A DNA stretch of 18,422 nt from JBGPLH01 sp041486365 [NCBI: Thermodesulfobacteriota bacterium] (lineage in GTDB: Bacteria; JAUYMQ01): the NCBI GenBank assembly GCA_041486365.1, contig JBGPLH010000023.1:1-18422 (forward strand). The letters run 5' to 3'. Both the position numbers and the translations under genes were made by a program. Below are positions 1 through 7,035 of this stretch, in pieces. The stretch's first letter is position 1. Each line of letters begins with the position of its first letter. The notes below the pieces were generated by a model. That model made no database searches. It had not been told where the DNA came from and worked only from the letters and a program-made list of their open reading frames with translations.

Positions 1-1164
1 ATCCCGGGCCACGTTGTCCCGGATCGTCACGTGCGCCGAGTACCAGATCACGAGATCGCTCGTGCGCACCATGACGTTGCGCTCGATCAGCGTGTTCGCG
101 CTCCCCCAGAGCTTGATCCCGTCGGCCCGCCGCATGAGCGGCAGATCCTTCCCGACGATCCGGTTGCCCCGCAGGACACTGTCCGGGGCGCCCCGCAGGC
201 TGATCCCGAAGAGGACGTCCTCGAGGTCGTTCCGCTCGATCCGGGTCCGGGGCGCGAAGGCGACGATGCCGCAGTCCTCCACGTCCGGCACGATGCCGCT
301 CCCGCGAATCCGCAGGTCCCTCACCGTCGTGTCCGGGGCCATCACCCGGAGCACGCAACCGCGCCCGCCACCGTCGAGGATGGCGCTCCCCGGCGGACCG
401 GCGGGCGCAAGCGTCACCGGGTGTTTTACCACGAACTGGCCGCGGTAGACCCCCGGCGGGATGCGCACCTCGCTTCCGGGCGGCGCGCGGTCGATAGCCC
501 CCTGGAGATCGAAGGCATGGGCGACGGAAGCGCTGAAGAGCAGCGCGGCCGCCAGGAGAACGCCGGCCACCGCCGCCGCGGAGGAGACCACGGCGCGCGG
601 GGCGGCCTGTGCGGCGGGCTCGCGCCGTCGCATCGCAAGCCCGATCAGACTCAGGACGCTCCCCGCCGTGCAGATGGCGAATCCTGCCTGGACCATCGCA
701 TAGACGCTGAACTGCCCCACGTGGCTCCAGAAGAAGACGAACGGCGTGAAGGGCGGGACGCTTCGATTGAGCGGCGCGTGGGGGTCCAGGCTGTTCCCGA
801 AGTACCAGAGCCAGAAGGAGACGTCGGCCAGGAAAATCAGCGGGAAGCTGATCGGCACGAGAAGCGCCCAGTTCAGCCACTTCTTCCGGGTGAAGGCCGC
901 GGCGAGCGCGATCAGGGTGAAGGCGACCATCCCCCAGGGGGCAATCGCCAGCTCGACGATCGCGGCCTCCTGGAGCGGGCGCATCCCGATGTAGTGGTTG
1001 AGCCCGTTTACTTCCCTGACGTCACCGCCGAGGCCGAAGACGCCCACCCACACCCGGAGATGCTCCGGGTACTGCGGCGCGAAGAGCGTCAGCTTCCAGA
1101 AGGGAAGGAAGGCGGCGGCCACGAAGCAGGCCGCCGCCACCACGAAGATCGCCCTAGCGCGCAT
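1..1164 (-). CDS. nosD: NosD-type periplasmic beta-helix protein with N-terminal membrane domain (3' end outside window)
   Basis: I translated this minus-strand frame by hand; it is open for 388 codons and leaves the window without a stop. Residues 1-215 form a membrane module with about five hydrophobic segments (near 5-23, 78-93, 97-118, 150-178 and 191-213) and the motif GLNHYIGM near residue 54. From about residue 218 the protein becomes a right-handed beta-helix of the NosD/CASH type, with typical strings such as IPPGVYRGQFVV, GNRIVGKDLP and RADGIKLW. NosD serves copper-site maturation of nitrous oxide reductase together with the NosFY ABC transporter. The small membrane domain resembles proteins encoded next to nosD in clade II nos clusters, from memory. 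Its ATG lies inside the last codons of nosZ (11-base overlap), so the two are co-transcribed. The last hydrophobic segment may act as the export signal of the beta-helix. The NosD assignment is firm; the role of the membrane domain is not. Confidence 0.88.
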   Translation of the reverse strand, partial: MRARAIFVVAAACFVAAAFLPFWKLTLFAPQYPEHLRVWVGVFGLGGDVREVNGLNHYIGMRPLQEAAIVELAIAPWGMVAFTLIALAAAFTRKKWLNWALLVPISFPLIFLADVSFWLWYFGNSLDPHAPLNRSVPPFTPFVFFWSHVGQFSVYAMVQAGFAICTAGSVLSLIGLAMRRREPAAQAAPRAVVSSAAAVAGVLLAAALLFSASVAHAFDLQGAIDRAPPGSEVRIPPGVYRGQFVVKHPVTLAPAGPPGSAILDGGGRGCVLRVMAPDTTVRDLRIRGSGIVPDVEDCGIVAFAPRTRIERNDLEDVLFGISLRGAPDSVLRGNRIVGKDLPLMRRADGIKLWGSANTLIERNVMVRTSDLVIWYSAHVTIRDNVARD

Positions 1165-3340
1165 CGCTGCCCACCGCCCGAGCTTCCTTGTCAGAGTCGG
1201 CTCCCGCTCCGCGGGAGACCTCCGGCTCATGCTCCCCTTCGCCCGGCTTCGCGTTCAGAGTCGGCTCCCGCTTCGCGGGAGACCTCCGGCCGCTCTTCGC
1301 GGGAGCGCCTTCCTCGTCGATGACGCCCGGCGGGGCCACCATCAGGTATCCGGCCATCTCCAGGTGCAGCGCCGAGCAGAACTCGGTGCAGTACCAGGTG
1401 AAGATTCCGTCGTGGTTCGCCGTGAACTCGAACGTGTTGGTCTCCCCCGGCTCGATCGACAGGGTGATGTTGTAATCGGGTACCGCGAACCCGTGCGTGG
1501 CGTCCTGCGCCCGCTCCAGATTCGTGATGTGCCACACCACGTGATCGCCCTTGCGGATGCGCACGTGCTCGGGGTTGTAGTGGCTGCGCACCGCGGTCAT
1601 GAAAACCTCGACGTTGTTCCCCTGTCGCACGACCTTCTCGTCGCCTGCCTTTGGCGCCTTCGGGTCCACCGCCTGGATCTCCGGATCCCAGCCGACCTCC
1701 GGGTACACCTTCCAGGGCTTCAGCTTGTCGGCCTTGATCATCTGGGCGTAGTGCGGCTCGCCCTCGCCGACCGCCATGTCGTACAGCACCTTCATCGGCT
1801 TGTCCGGGTTCGCGATGTCGACGAGCTGCAGGTTCTGGGGGAGCAGCGGTCCCGGTGGGAAGAAGCGGTCCACGGACCACTTGTTGAGAGCGACCAGGTA
1901 CTTCCCGTCCGGGCTCACCGTGTCGCCCTCGGCCGCCGAGATGTGGCCCACGTTGTACTGCACGGGAACCTTGTCGACGAGCTTCCAGCCGTCCTTGTGG
2001 TAGGGCGGGCCGAGCTTCCAGCGCGCCACCGCAGAGTCGAGGAAGAGGCTCGTGTAGGCGTAGCCCTTGTCGTCGAACTGGGTATGGAGCGGACCCAGCC
2101 CGAGCTCCACCTGCGCCTCCTTCACGGCGTCGAAGTTGAGCACGGGGACCCCGAAGTTCTCGTCCGGCGTCCAGTTCTTCGCCGCGATGGCGTCCTGCAC
2201 CTTCTTGAAGCTATACACCGTCGCCTGCGGATCGAGCTTCCCCGAGACGATCATGTACTCGCCCCCCGGAGTCACGTCCACGCCGTGGGGGCTCTTGGGC
2301 TCGGCCGCGTAGAAGAGCAACCCCTCGGCGATCGAGGTCTTCAGCGGAATGACCGGGAAGCCGTTGATCTGGACCGTCTTGCCCGCCTTGAACACCTCCT
2401 CCGCCTTCCTGAGGTTGATGATGTGCAGGTAGTCGGTATCGCGCTGGCTGGCGCCCGCCTCGAGCGGCGGCTTGCCTTCCTCGATGCCTCCCGTGGCCAT
2501 CTCGGTGTTGAAGGAGTTGCAGAAGACCCAGCCCTCACTCACCTTCTTGCCGGCGTCGCACAGATCCTGCCCGTAGGGCGGCAGCTCGAGGGAGAAAGAT
2601 CGGGTCTTGTCGATCCGCCCCTTCTCACGGTCGAACTTCCAGAACGTGATATGGCCGCGGTACTTCTCCTTGAACTGGGAAAGCGGCGCGTACTCGCCCC
2701 CGAGCGGCTGCGCGTACTGGCCGCCCTCGGCGATGTACTCGGTGTTGGGCGTCACGAAGGTGCCGCCGTGATCCGAGGTGGCGATGGGGTTCTTCACGAT
2801 CTGCTTCGTCTCGAAGTCGCGGAGATCGATCACGGCGACGCGGCTCTGGGCCTTGTCGTTGATGAAGAGGAACTGGCCATCGTAATCGCCGCCGGTCTCG
2901 GAGAGCGCCGGATGGTGCGTGTCGGCCCAGGCCAGACCCTTGGCGTCGCCTGCTCCTTCCGCGAGCACCTTCATCGTCCCCCTCGCCCCGTAGCCGTAAC
3001 CCTGCCAGGGCTCCGGCGTGAAGACGGCGATGGATCGGAGGAGCCGCATGGAGGGGACCCCGATCGCGAAGACCTGGCCCGCGTGCCCTCCGGATGCGAA
3101 CATGATGTAATCATCGTGGCGGCCGCTCGGCATATAGGTCTTCATCGCCGCGACCACGTCGTCCGGAGAGAGCTTCCGCTCCGAGACCACCTGGTTCGCC
3201 TCGGCGGACATCCCCGCCACCTCCGCCACCGTCTGCTTGGTGGACGTGGGCTTCGGAGGCTCGCAGGCGGTGGTCGTGAGCGCGATCGCACCAAGCGCGA
3301 CGAGGCCTGCCATGAACATTCGTGACCCGAATGTGCGCAT
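1154..3340 (-). CDS. nosZ: Nitrous oxide reductase, clade II (Sec/lipoprotein type)
   Basis: Reduces N2O to N2 in the periplasm, the last step of denitrification. Of 728 residues, the first 25 form a hydrophobic signal without a twin arginine, ending at C26 in LTTTAC. This is an imperfect lipobox, so a Sec-exported, possibly lipid-anchored enzyme as in clade II NosZ. A beta-propeller follows with CuZ-type histidines (DTHHP, SDHGG, PLHTQF, EPHY). The C-terminal cupredoxin domain carries the CuA ligands C651, C655, H659 and M662 in WYCTEFCSALHLEM. I chose the start at 3340 because AGGAG stands 8 bases upstream; a start 39 bases earlier would add a charged stretch before the signal. The natural end should be near residue 670. 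About 60 further Pro/Glu/Arg-rich residues are encoded partly by two palindromic repeats. The next gene overlaps its stop by 11 bases. Confidence 0.97.
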   Translation of the reverse strand: MRTFGSRMFMAGLVALGAIALTTTACEPPKPTSTKQTVAEVAGMSAEANQVVSERKLSPDDVVAAMKTYMPSGRHDDYIMFASGGHAGQVFAIGVPSMRLLRSIAVFTPEPWQGYGYGARGTMKVLAEGAGDAKGLAWADTHHPALSETGGDYDGQFLFINDKAQSRVAVIDLRDFETKQIVKNPIATSDHGGTFVTPNTEYIAEGGQYAQPLGGEYAPLSQFKEKYRGHITFWKFDREKGRIDKTRSFSLELPPYGQDLCDAGKKVSEGWVFCNSFNTEMATGGIEEGKPPLEAGASQRDTDYLHIINLRKAEEVFKAGKTVQINGFPVIPLKTSIAEGLLFYAAEPKSPHGVDVTPGGEYMIVSGKLDPQATVYSFKKVQDAIAAKNWTPDENFGVPVLNFDAVKEAQVELGLGPLHTQFDDKGYAYTSLFLDSAVARWKLGPPYHKDGWKLVDKVPVQYNVGHISAAEGDTVSPDGKYLVALNKWSVDRFFPPGPLLPQNLQLVDIANPDKPMKVLYDMAVGEGEPHYAQMIKADKLKPWKVYPEVGWDPEIQAVDPKAPKAGDEKVVRQGNNVEVFMTAVRSHYNPEHVRIRKGDHVVWHITNLERAQDATHGFAVPDYNITLSIEPGETNTFEFTANHDGIFTWYCTEFCSALHLEMAGYLMVAPPGVIDEEGAPAKSGRRSPAKREPTLNAKPGEGEHEPEVSRGAGADSDKEARAVGSDAR
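1191..1226. repeat. 36-bp palindromic repeat, copy 1, inside the 3' end of nosZ
   Basis: Begins TCAGAGTCGG and ends ACCTCCGGC. The core is a perfect 7-bp hairpin, CTCCCGC at 1201-1207 and GCGGGAG at 1211-1217, with a TCC loop. It differs from the copy at 1255-1290 at a single base, in the loop. The two copies start 64 bases apart, not a multiple of three, so nosZ reads them in different frames (this copy as EVSRGAGADSD). No transposase lies nearby. It looks like a REP or small palindromic mobile element. Confidence 0.85.
1255..1290. repeat. 36-bp palindromic repeat, copy 2, inside the 3' end of nosZ
   Basis: Second copy of the element at 1191-1226, in the same orientation. The hairpin is CTCCCGC at 1265-1271 and GCGGGAG at 1275-1281 with a TTC loop. 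nosZ reads it as GRRSPAKREPTLN. Just beyond it, around 1291-1307, a shorter related string (CTCTTCGCGGGAG) may be a third, decayed partial copy. Confidence 0.85.
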
Positions 3341-3424
3341 CGAAATCGCTCCTGCCGGCCCTTCGCGCCTGGGGCGCAATCAACCGGCCTGAAGAATCGG
3401 ACAGCGCGCCCCCTGCGCGCATGG

Positions 3425-3442
3425 CCGGCCTGCCCTGGCCGG
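3425..3442 (-). promoter_or_regulatory. Hairpin in the presumed nosZ leader
   Basis: A perfect 6-bp stem (CCGGCC at 3425-3430, GGCCGG at 3437-3442) with a 6-base loop lies about 85 bases upstream of the nosZ start. It may be a leader RNA structure or simply GC-rich background. No T-run follows on the leftward strand, so it does not look like an intrinsic terminator. Confidence 0.3.
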
Positions 3443-3525
3443 TGTGTCATTCATGGTCCACCCGGGGAGCAGGAAGCGTGCCGACGGAAAACCGCTGGAG
3501 TGGCGGGGAAGCGGACCCGAAATAC

Positions 3526-3540
3526 GCGCAGGGAATGCGC
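3526..3540. promoter_or_regulatory. Dyad GCGCA-N5-TGCGC, possible activator site
   Basis: Perfect inverted repeat with 5-bp arms and a 5-base spacer, centred at 3533, about 115 bases upstream of the predicted start of the sigma-54 transcript. The position suits an enhancer-binding-protein site, but no known consensus is matched. Confidence 0.3.
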
Positions 3541-3550
3541 GCTAGGCCCA

Positions 3551-3574
3551 GTTTGCTGCACGAATTGCGCAAAC
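3551..3574. promoter_or_regulatory. Dyad GTTTGC-N12-GCAAAC, possible enhancer-binding-protein site
   Basis: Inverted repeat with 6-bp arms at 3551-3556 and 3569-3574, centred near 3562. That is about 85 bases upstream of the predicted sigma-54 transcription start, the usual distance range for NtrC-family activator sites. The activator itself is not in the window, so the assignment rests on position and symmetry only. Confidence 0.35.
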
Positions 3575-3622
3575 CTCTCGTCTGCCATATCCTGGCGAGT
3601 CGCCCGTGCCTGCTTTTTCCCG

Positions 3623-3638
3623 TGGCACACGCTTTGCA
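3623..3638 (+). promoter_or_regulatory. Sigma-54 (RpoN) -24/-12 promoter
   Basis: TGGCAC at 3623-3628, five bases, then TTGCA at 3634-3638. This matches the RpoN consensus TGGCAC-N5-TTGCA exactly, including the invariant GG and GC spaced correctly. It predicts a transcription start near 3648-3650 and a leader of about 63 bases before the CBS-domain gene at 3712. Dependence on an AAA+ enhancer-binding activator follows from known RpoN biology. Confidence 0.8.
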
Positions 3639-3664
3639 CCCTATATAGAAGGTCGATCATTTCG

Positions 3665-3680
3665 CGCGGCGATCGCCGCG
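3665..3680. promoter_or_regulatory. 16-bp perfect palindrome in the leader of the CBS-domain gene
   Basis: CGCGGCGATCGCCGCG is a perfect palindrome centred between 3672 and 3673. It lies between the predicted sigma-54 transcription start and the ribosome binding site GGAGAGG at 3701-3707. It could be an operator or a leader stem; GC-rich background could also produce it. Confidence 0.3.
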
Positions 3681-3711
3681 GCGGTTTTGGAAGTGACTCC
3701 GGAGAGGCGCC

Positions 3712-4176
3712 ATGGAAAATCTGCGAGTCGGCGACGTCATGACCACCCCCGCCTGGACGCTCCAGGCCACGGACCCGGTGTCCCGGGCAAAAGGTGTTTT
3801 CGTCGATCGTCAGATCCGTCGCCTCCCGGTGCTCGAGGGTGAGCGCCTCGTGGGCATGCTCTCAGACCGGGATCTGCGTCCCTGCGCGTCACCTATTCCG
3901 TCGTCCTTGAATGTCCCGACGGAGGAGTGTGAGTTGTCGCGCACGCTCGGCGGGATTCACGTCCTCGAGGTCATGCGACCCACGCCCGTCTCGATCGGTC
4001 CCTACCACACGGTCCTTGAAGCCGCCCGGCTCATGGTCGAGCACGACGTGCGGGCCCTCCCCGTGGTGGACCAACGCCACGTGATTGGCATCATCACCCA
4101 GACCGACGTGCTCCGGGCGCTCCTCGGCTACGCGGCCGGACCCGGGACTCGCCTCGGTCCGAAGTCCTCCGCCTGA
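3712..4176 (+). CDS. Tandem CBS-domain protein
   Basis: A 154-residue soluble protein made only of two CBS domains, about residues 6-60 (VGDVMTTPAWTLQATD... RRLPVLEGERLVGMLSDRDL) and 86-140 (VLEVMRPTPVSIGPYHTV... VRALPVVDQRHVIGIITQTDVL). A short linker joins them. Such pairs fold into a Bateman module that commonly binds adenine nucleotides and regulates a partner; nothing shows the ligand here. The start follows GGAGAGG, and the gene sits directly downstream of a perfect sigma-54 promoter. A P-type ATPase starts 42 bases after its stop, so the two are probably one transcript and the CBS protein may sense energy state for it. Family assignment is secure; partner and ligand are inferred. Confidence 0.9.
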   Translation: MENLRVGDVMTTPAWTLQATDPVSRAKGVFVDRQIRRLPVLEGERLVGMLSDRDLRPCASPIPSSLNVPTEECELSRTLGGIHVLEVMRPTPVSIGPYHTVLEAARLMVEHDVRALPVVDQRHVIGIITQTDVLRALLGYAAGPGTRLGPKSSA

Positions 4177-4218
4177 GCGACGCGGCTCCCGCGCCCGCCC
4201 CTGACCCTTCCATTTGAG

Positions 4219-6936
4219 ATGCCTTCTTTCCCGACGCGCGGACCCCAACGGCTCCCGATGAAACGCGCGACTCGAACGATCGAGCTGCCCCCGGTGAGCA
4301 TCGCCCGTCCGGATCTGCTCCCGGCGGACGAGGCCGCCCGCGTGCTCGGGACCGACCCGGAGCGAGGACTGGATCCCGCCCTGGCGGCGGACCGCCTCGC
4401 GCGGCTCGGCCCGAACGAGCTGCCCCCGCCCCCGCGCGACGGCTGGCCCGCGCGGCTCCTGCGCCAGCTCATCGAGCCGATGGCGCTGCTCCTCATCGGG
4501 GCGGCCGCGGTGTCGGCCCTGGCCCTCGGGGATCGAGTCGGGGCGGTGGCGATCCTCGCCATCGTCGCTCTCAACGCGATGATCGCCCTGTTCCAGGAAG
4601 GGACCGCCGGACGCGCCCTGGATGCCCTGCGCCGCCTGGAGACGCCCCGGGCGCGCGTGGTGCGCGGCAACGCTCCCGGCGTGATCCAGGCGCGAGACCT
4701 CGTGCCGGGCGACGTCGTCCTTCTTGCGGCGGGAGACAGGGTGCCGGCCGACCTGCGCCTGATCGAAGCAGCCGCCCTAGAGGCCGACGAGTCCCTGCTC
4801 ACCGGTGAGTCGCTGCCGGTGGCGAAGGATCCCGCCGCGATCGGGAAGCCCGATGCGGCCCTCGCGGAGCGGCCGGCGATGCTCTTCGCGGGAACGCTCC
4901 TCACGCGCGGCTCGGCCCGCGCAATTGTCGCGCTCACCGGGACCGACACCGCGCTCGGGGCGATCGCGCGGGGGCTTCGCGCGCGCCCCGTGCCGACGCC
5001 GCTGCAACGTGAGCTGGGAAGGCTCACCGCGCGGCTCGGGGCGATCTCGATTGCCATCGCCGCGGCCGTCTTCGCCGTGAGCGCGTTGCGGATGGGCGGC
5101 GCAGAGGGGCTCGAGCGCGCGTTCCTCGTGGCGGTGGCCCTGGCGGTGGCCGCGGTGCCCGAGGGGCTCGCCACCGTCACGACCGTGGCGCTCGCCCTCG
5201 GCGTTCGGCGGATGGCCGCGCGCGGCTCGATCGTGCGGCGGCTTCCCGCCGTGGAGACGCTCGGCTCGACGACGGTCCTCGCCATCGACAAGACGGGCAC
5301 GCTGACCGAGAACCGCCTTGCGCTCGAGTCCGCGGCGCCCGCCCGGTGTGCGTCCCGTCCCGTCGCGGATCTCCCGGAGGCCATTCGCGTGCCCCTCGTC
5401 GAGGCGGCCGTGCTCTGCAATGACGCGACGATCACGCCCCCCGCGGGCGATCCGCTCGATCTGGCGCTCCTCGCCTTTGCGGGCGCGGACCGGATCGATC
5501 CGCTGCGGGAGGCCCGGCCGCGCCTGGCCGCCCTCCCCTTCGACGCCGTCCGAAAGCGCATGACGACGCTCCACCGCATGCCCGGTGGCGCGCTCCTCGT
5601 CGTGAAGGGGGCGCCCGAAAGGGTCGTCGCCCTCTGCGCCGACGCCCTGGACGCGACCGGCGGGCGCGTCCCGCTGGACGACGACGCGCGCCGGGCCTTG
5701 CTGGCGACCGCCGACCGCATGGCCACCGGCGGCGCCCGCGTGCTCGCCCTCGCGCGCCGCGACTTCCCCGGGCCCCCGGAGGACCTCGAGGCCGCGGAAC
5801 GGGGCTCGACGCTCCTGGCCCTCGTCGGGATGCGCGATCCGATCCGTCCCGAGGCCGCTTCCTCCGTGGCGCGAATCCGCGCGGCGGGCATCCGGCTGAT
5901 CATGGTCAGCGGCGATCATCCGGGCACCTGCGCCGCCATCGCGCGCGAGACGGGGCTGGCGGGCCCGGAGGTCGCCCTGTTCACCGGCGACGACCTGCGA
6001 TTGCGCGGCCTGCCGCCCGATCCACTCGCCGTGGCCGTGTACGCCCGGGTCGATCCGGGGCAGAAGCTCGCGCTCGTGGAGGCGCTCCAGGCGCGGGGTG
6101 AGGTCGTCGCGATGACGGGCGACGGGGTGAACGACGCACCGGCACTGCGGCGGGCGAACATCGGCGTCGCGATGGGTAGGCGCGGCAGTGACGTGGCGCG
6201 GGAGGCCGGCGATATGATCGTGACGGACGACAACCTCGCCACGATCGCGACGGCGGTGCTGGAGGGGCGGGGGATCTACGACAACATCCGCAAGGTGGTC
6301 GACTACCTCGTCGCGGGGAATCTTTCCGAGATCCTCGTCGTACTGGGGGGTCTGTTCCTCTTCCCCGAGATGGGCGTGCCGCTCCTGCCGCTCCAGCTCC
6401 TCTGGATCAACCTCCTCACCGACGGCCTTCCCGCCGTCGCGCTGGGCGCGGACGCGGTGCACGAGGGGCTCATGGACCACCCGCCCCGCCGCGCGGACGA
6501 GCGGCTGCTCGGGGCGCGGCGCGTCGCGCGGCTCCTCGGGCGCGGCCTTCTCATCGCGGGCGTCTCCATCGGAAGCCTCGCGCTGGCGCGCTTCCTGTGG
6601 CACGAGCCCTGGGCGCACGCGCGGTGGCTCATGTTCACCGTGCTGGTCACGGCGCACCTGCTCTACGCCTTCGCGGCGCGCATTCCCGCGCGTGCGACGC
6701 TCCGGGATATGGTCCCCAATGCCTGGCTTGTCCTCGCGGTGGGCTTCGGCCTCGGGCTCCAGCTCCTCATCGCGGCCTGGCCCGCGGCGCACGGCCTCTT
6801 CGGGGCCACCGCGCTGGGCCCGCGCGAGTGGGGCCTAGCGCTCGTCGCCGGGGTGATTCCCGCATTGATCATCGCCGCGGAGCGATCGGCCGCCGGCCCC
6901 GCCCGGGGAGATGCGCGAGCGGCGGCAACGCGGTAG
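4219..6936 (+). CDS. P-type IIA cation ATPase, calcium type
   Basis: A 905-residue membrane pump. Seen in order: N-terminal cation-ATPase domain, M1-M2 near residues 75-125, actuator motif TGES at 195, M4 motif PEGL at 314, phosphorylation site DKTGTLTEN with D357, nucleotide-binding KGAPE at 463, hinge TGDGVNDAP at 633, and a six-segment C-terminal membrane domain. Ion-site residues typical of Ca2+ (or Mn2+) pumps are present: N701 and E704 in M5 (AGNLSE) and N731, T734, D735 in M6 (WINLLTDGLPA). This separates it from heavy-metal P1B pumps, and no N-terminal metal-binding domain is seen. It would expel Ca2+ from the cytoplasm. The start is uncertain: the ribosome binding site is weak, and a second Met occurs at residue 14. 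It lies 42 bases after the CBS-domain gene and is probably driven by the same promoter. Confidence 0.93.
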   Translation: MPSFPTRGPQRLPMKRATRTIELPPVSIARPDLLPADEAARVLGTDPERGLDPALAADRLARLGPNELPPPPRDGWPARLLRQLIEPMALLLIGAAAVSALALGDRVGAVAILAIVALNAMIALFQEGTAGRALDALRRLETPRARVVRGNAPGVIQARDLVPGDVVLLAAGDRVPADLRLIEAAALEADESLLTGESLPVAKDPAAIGKPDAALAERPAMLFAGTLLTRGSARAIVALTGTDTALGAIARGLRARPVPTPLQRELGRLTARLGAISIAIAAAVFAVSALRMGGAEGLERAFLVAVALAVAAVPEGLATVTTVALALGVRRMAARGSIVRRLPAVETLGSTTVLAIDKTGTLTENRLALESAAPARCASRPVADLPEAIRVPLVEAAVLCNDATITPPAGDPLDLALLAFAGADRIDPLREARPRLAALPFDAVRKRMTTLHRMPGGALLVVKGAPERVVALCADALDATGGRVPLDDDARRALLATADRMATGGARVLALARRDFPGPPEDLEAAERGSTLLALVGMRDPIRPEAASSVARIRAAGIRLIMVSGDHPGTCAAIARETGLAGPEVALFTGDDLRLRGLPPDPLAVAVYARVDPGQKLALVEALQARGEVVAMTGDGVNDAPALRRANIGVAMGRRGSDVAREAGDMIVTDDNLATIATAVLEGRGIYDNIRKVVDYLVAGNLSEILVVLGGLFLFPEMGVPLLPLQLLWINLLTDGLPAVALGADAVHEGLMDHPPRRADERLLGARRVARLLGRGLLIAGVSIGSLALARFLWHEPWAHARWLMFTVLVTAHLLYAFAARIPARATLRDMVPNAWLVLAVGFGLGLQLLIAAWPAAHGLFGATALGPREWGLALVAGVIPALIIAAERSAAGPARGDARAAATR

Positions 6937-7035
6937 TCTGGGTCCACCCCCGTGTTTCCTTCCGAAGCTCTTGCGATCGGGCGACAGGCACGCGCCCGGA
7001 TCTTCGCCCCCGCACGCCAGGAAAGGAAAGCACGC

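Larger units (their letters stand above)
3341..3711. promoter_or_regulatory. Divergent intergenic region between nosZ and the CBS-domain gene
   Basis: These 371 bases hold no convincing gene: short frames exist on both strands but lack ribosome binding sites and family features. The region should contain the nosZ promoter (leftward) and the CBS-gene promoter (rightward). The rightward sigma-54 promoter, two dyads, a leader palindrome and a leftward leader hairpin are listed separately. I looked for an FNR/Dnr-type TTGAT-N4-ATCAA box for nosZ and found none. Confidence 0.7.

Noticed and set aside
998-3325. A 775-codon open frame on the plus strand opposite nosZ
   Set aside because: It is the antisense shadow of nosZ in GC-rich DNA, rich in Arg, His and Leu, with no recognisable motif; nosZ has complete copper sites.
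3338-3379. Upstream start for nosZ adding MRPRREG...
   Set aside because: It would place charged residues before the signal peptide and lacks a ribosome binding site; the ATG at 3340 has AGGAG at the right distance.
3361-3400. FNR/Dnr-type box upstream of nosZ near AATCAA
   Set aside because: Only a half-site is present; the opposite half does not match the TTGAT-N4-ATCAA pattern.
3451-3660. Short minus-strand frame of 69 codons in the nosZ upstream spacer
   Set aside because: It spans the sigma-54 promoter, has no ribosome binding site, and its sequence shows no family features.
4128-6792. Long minus-strand frames of 591 and 671 codons opposite the P-type ATPase
   Set aside because: They are Arg/Ser/Pro/Gly-rich shadows of a gene with all P-type ATPase motifs in order.
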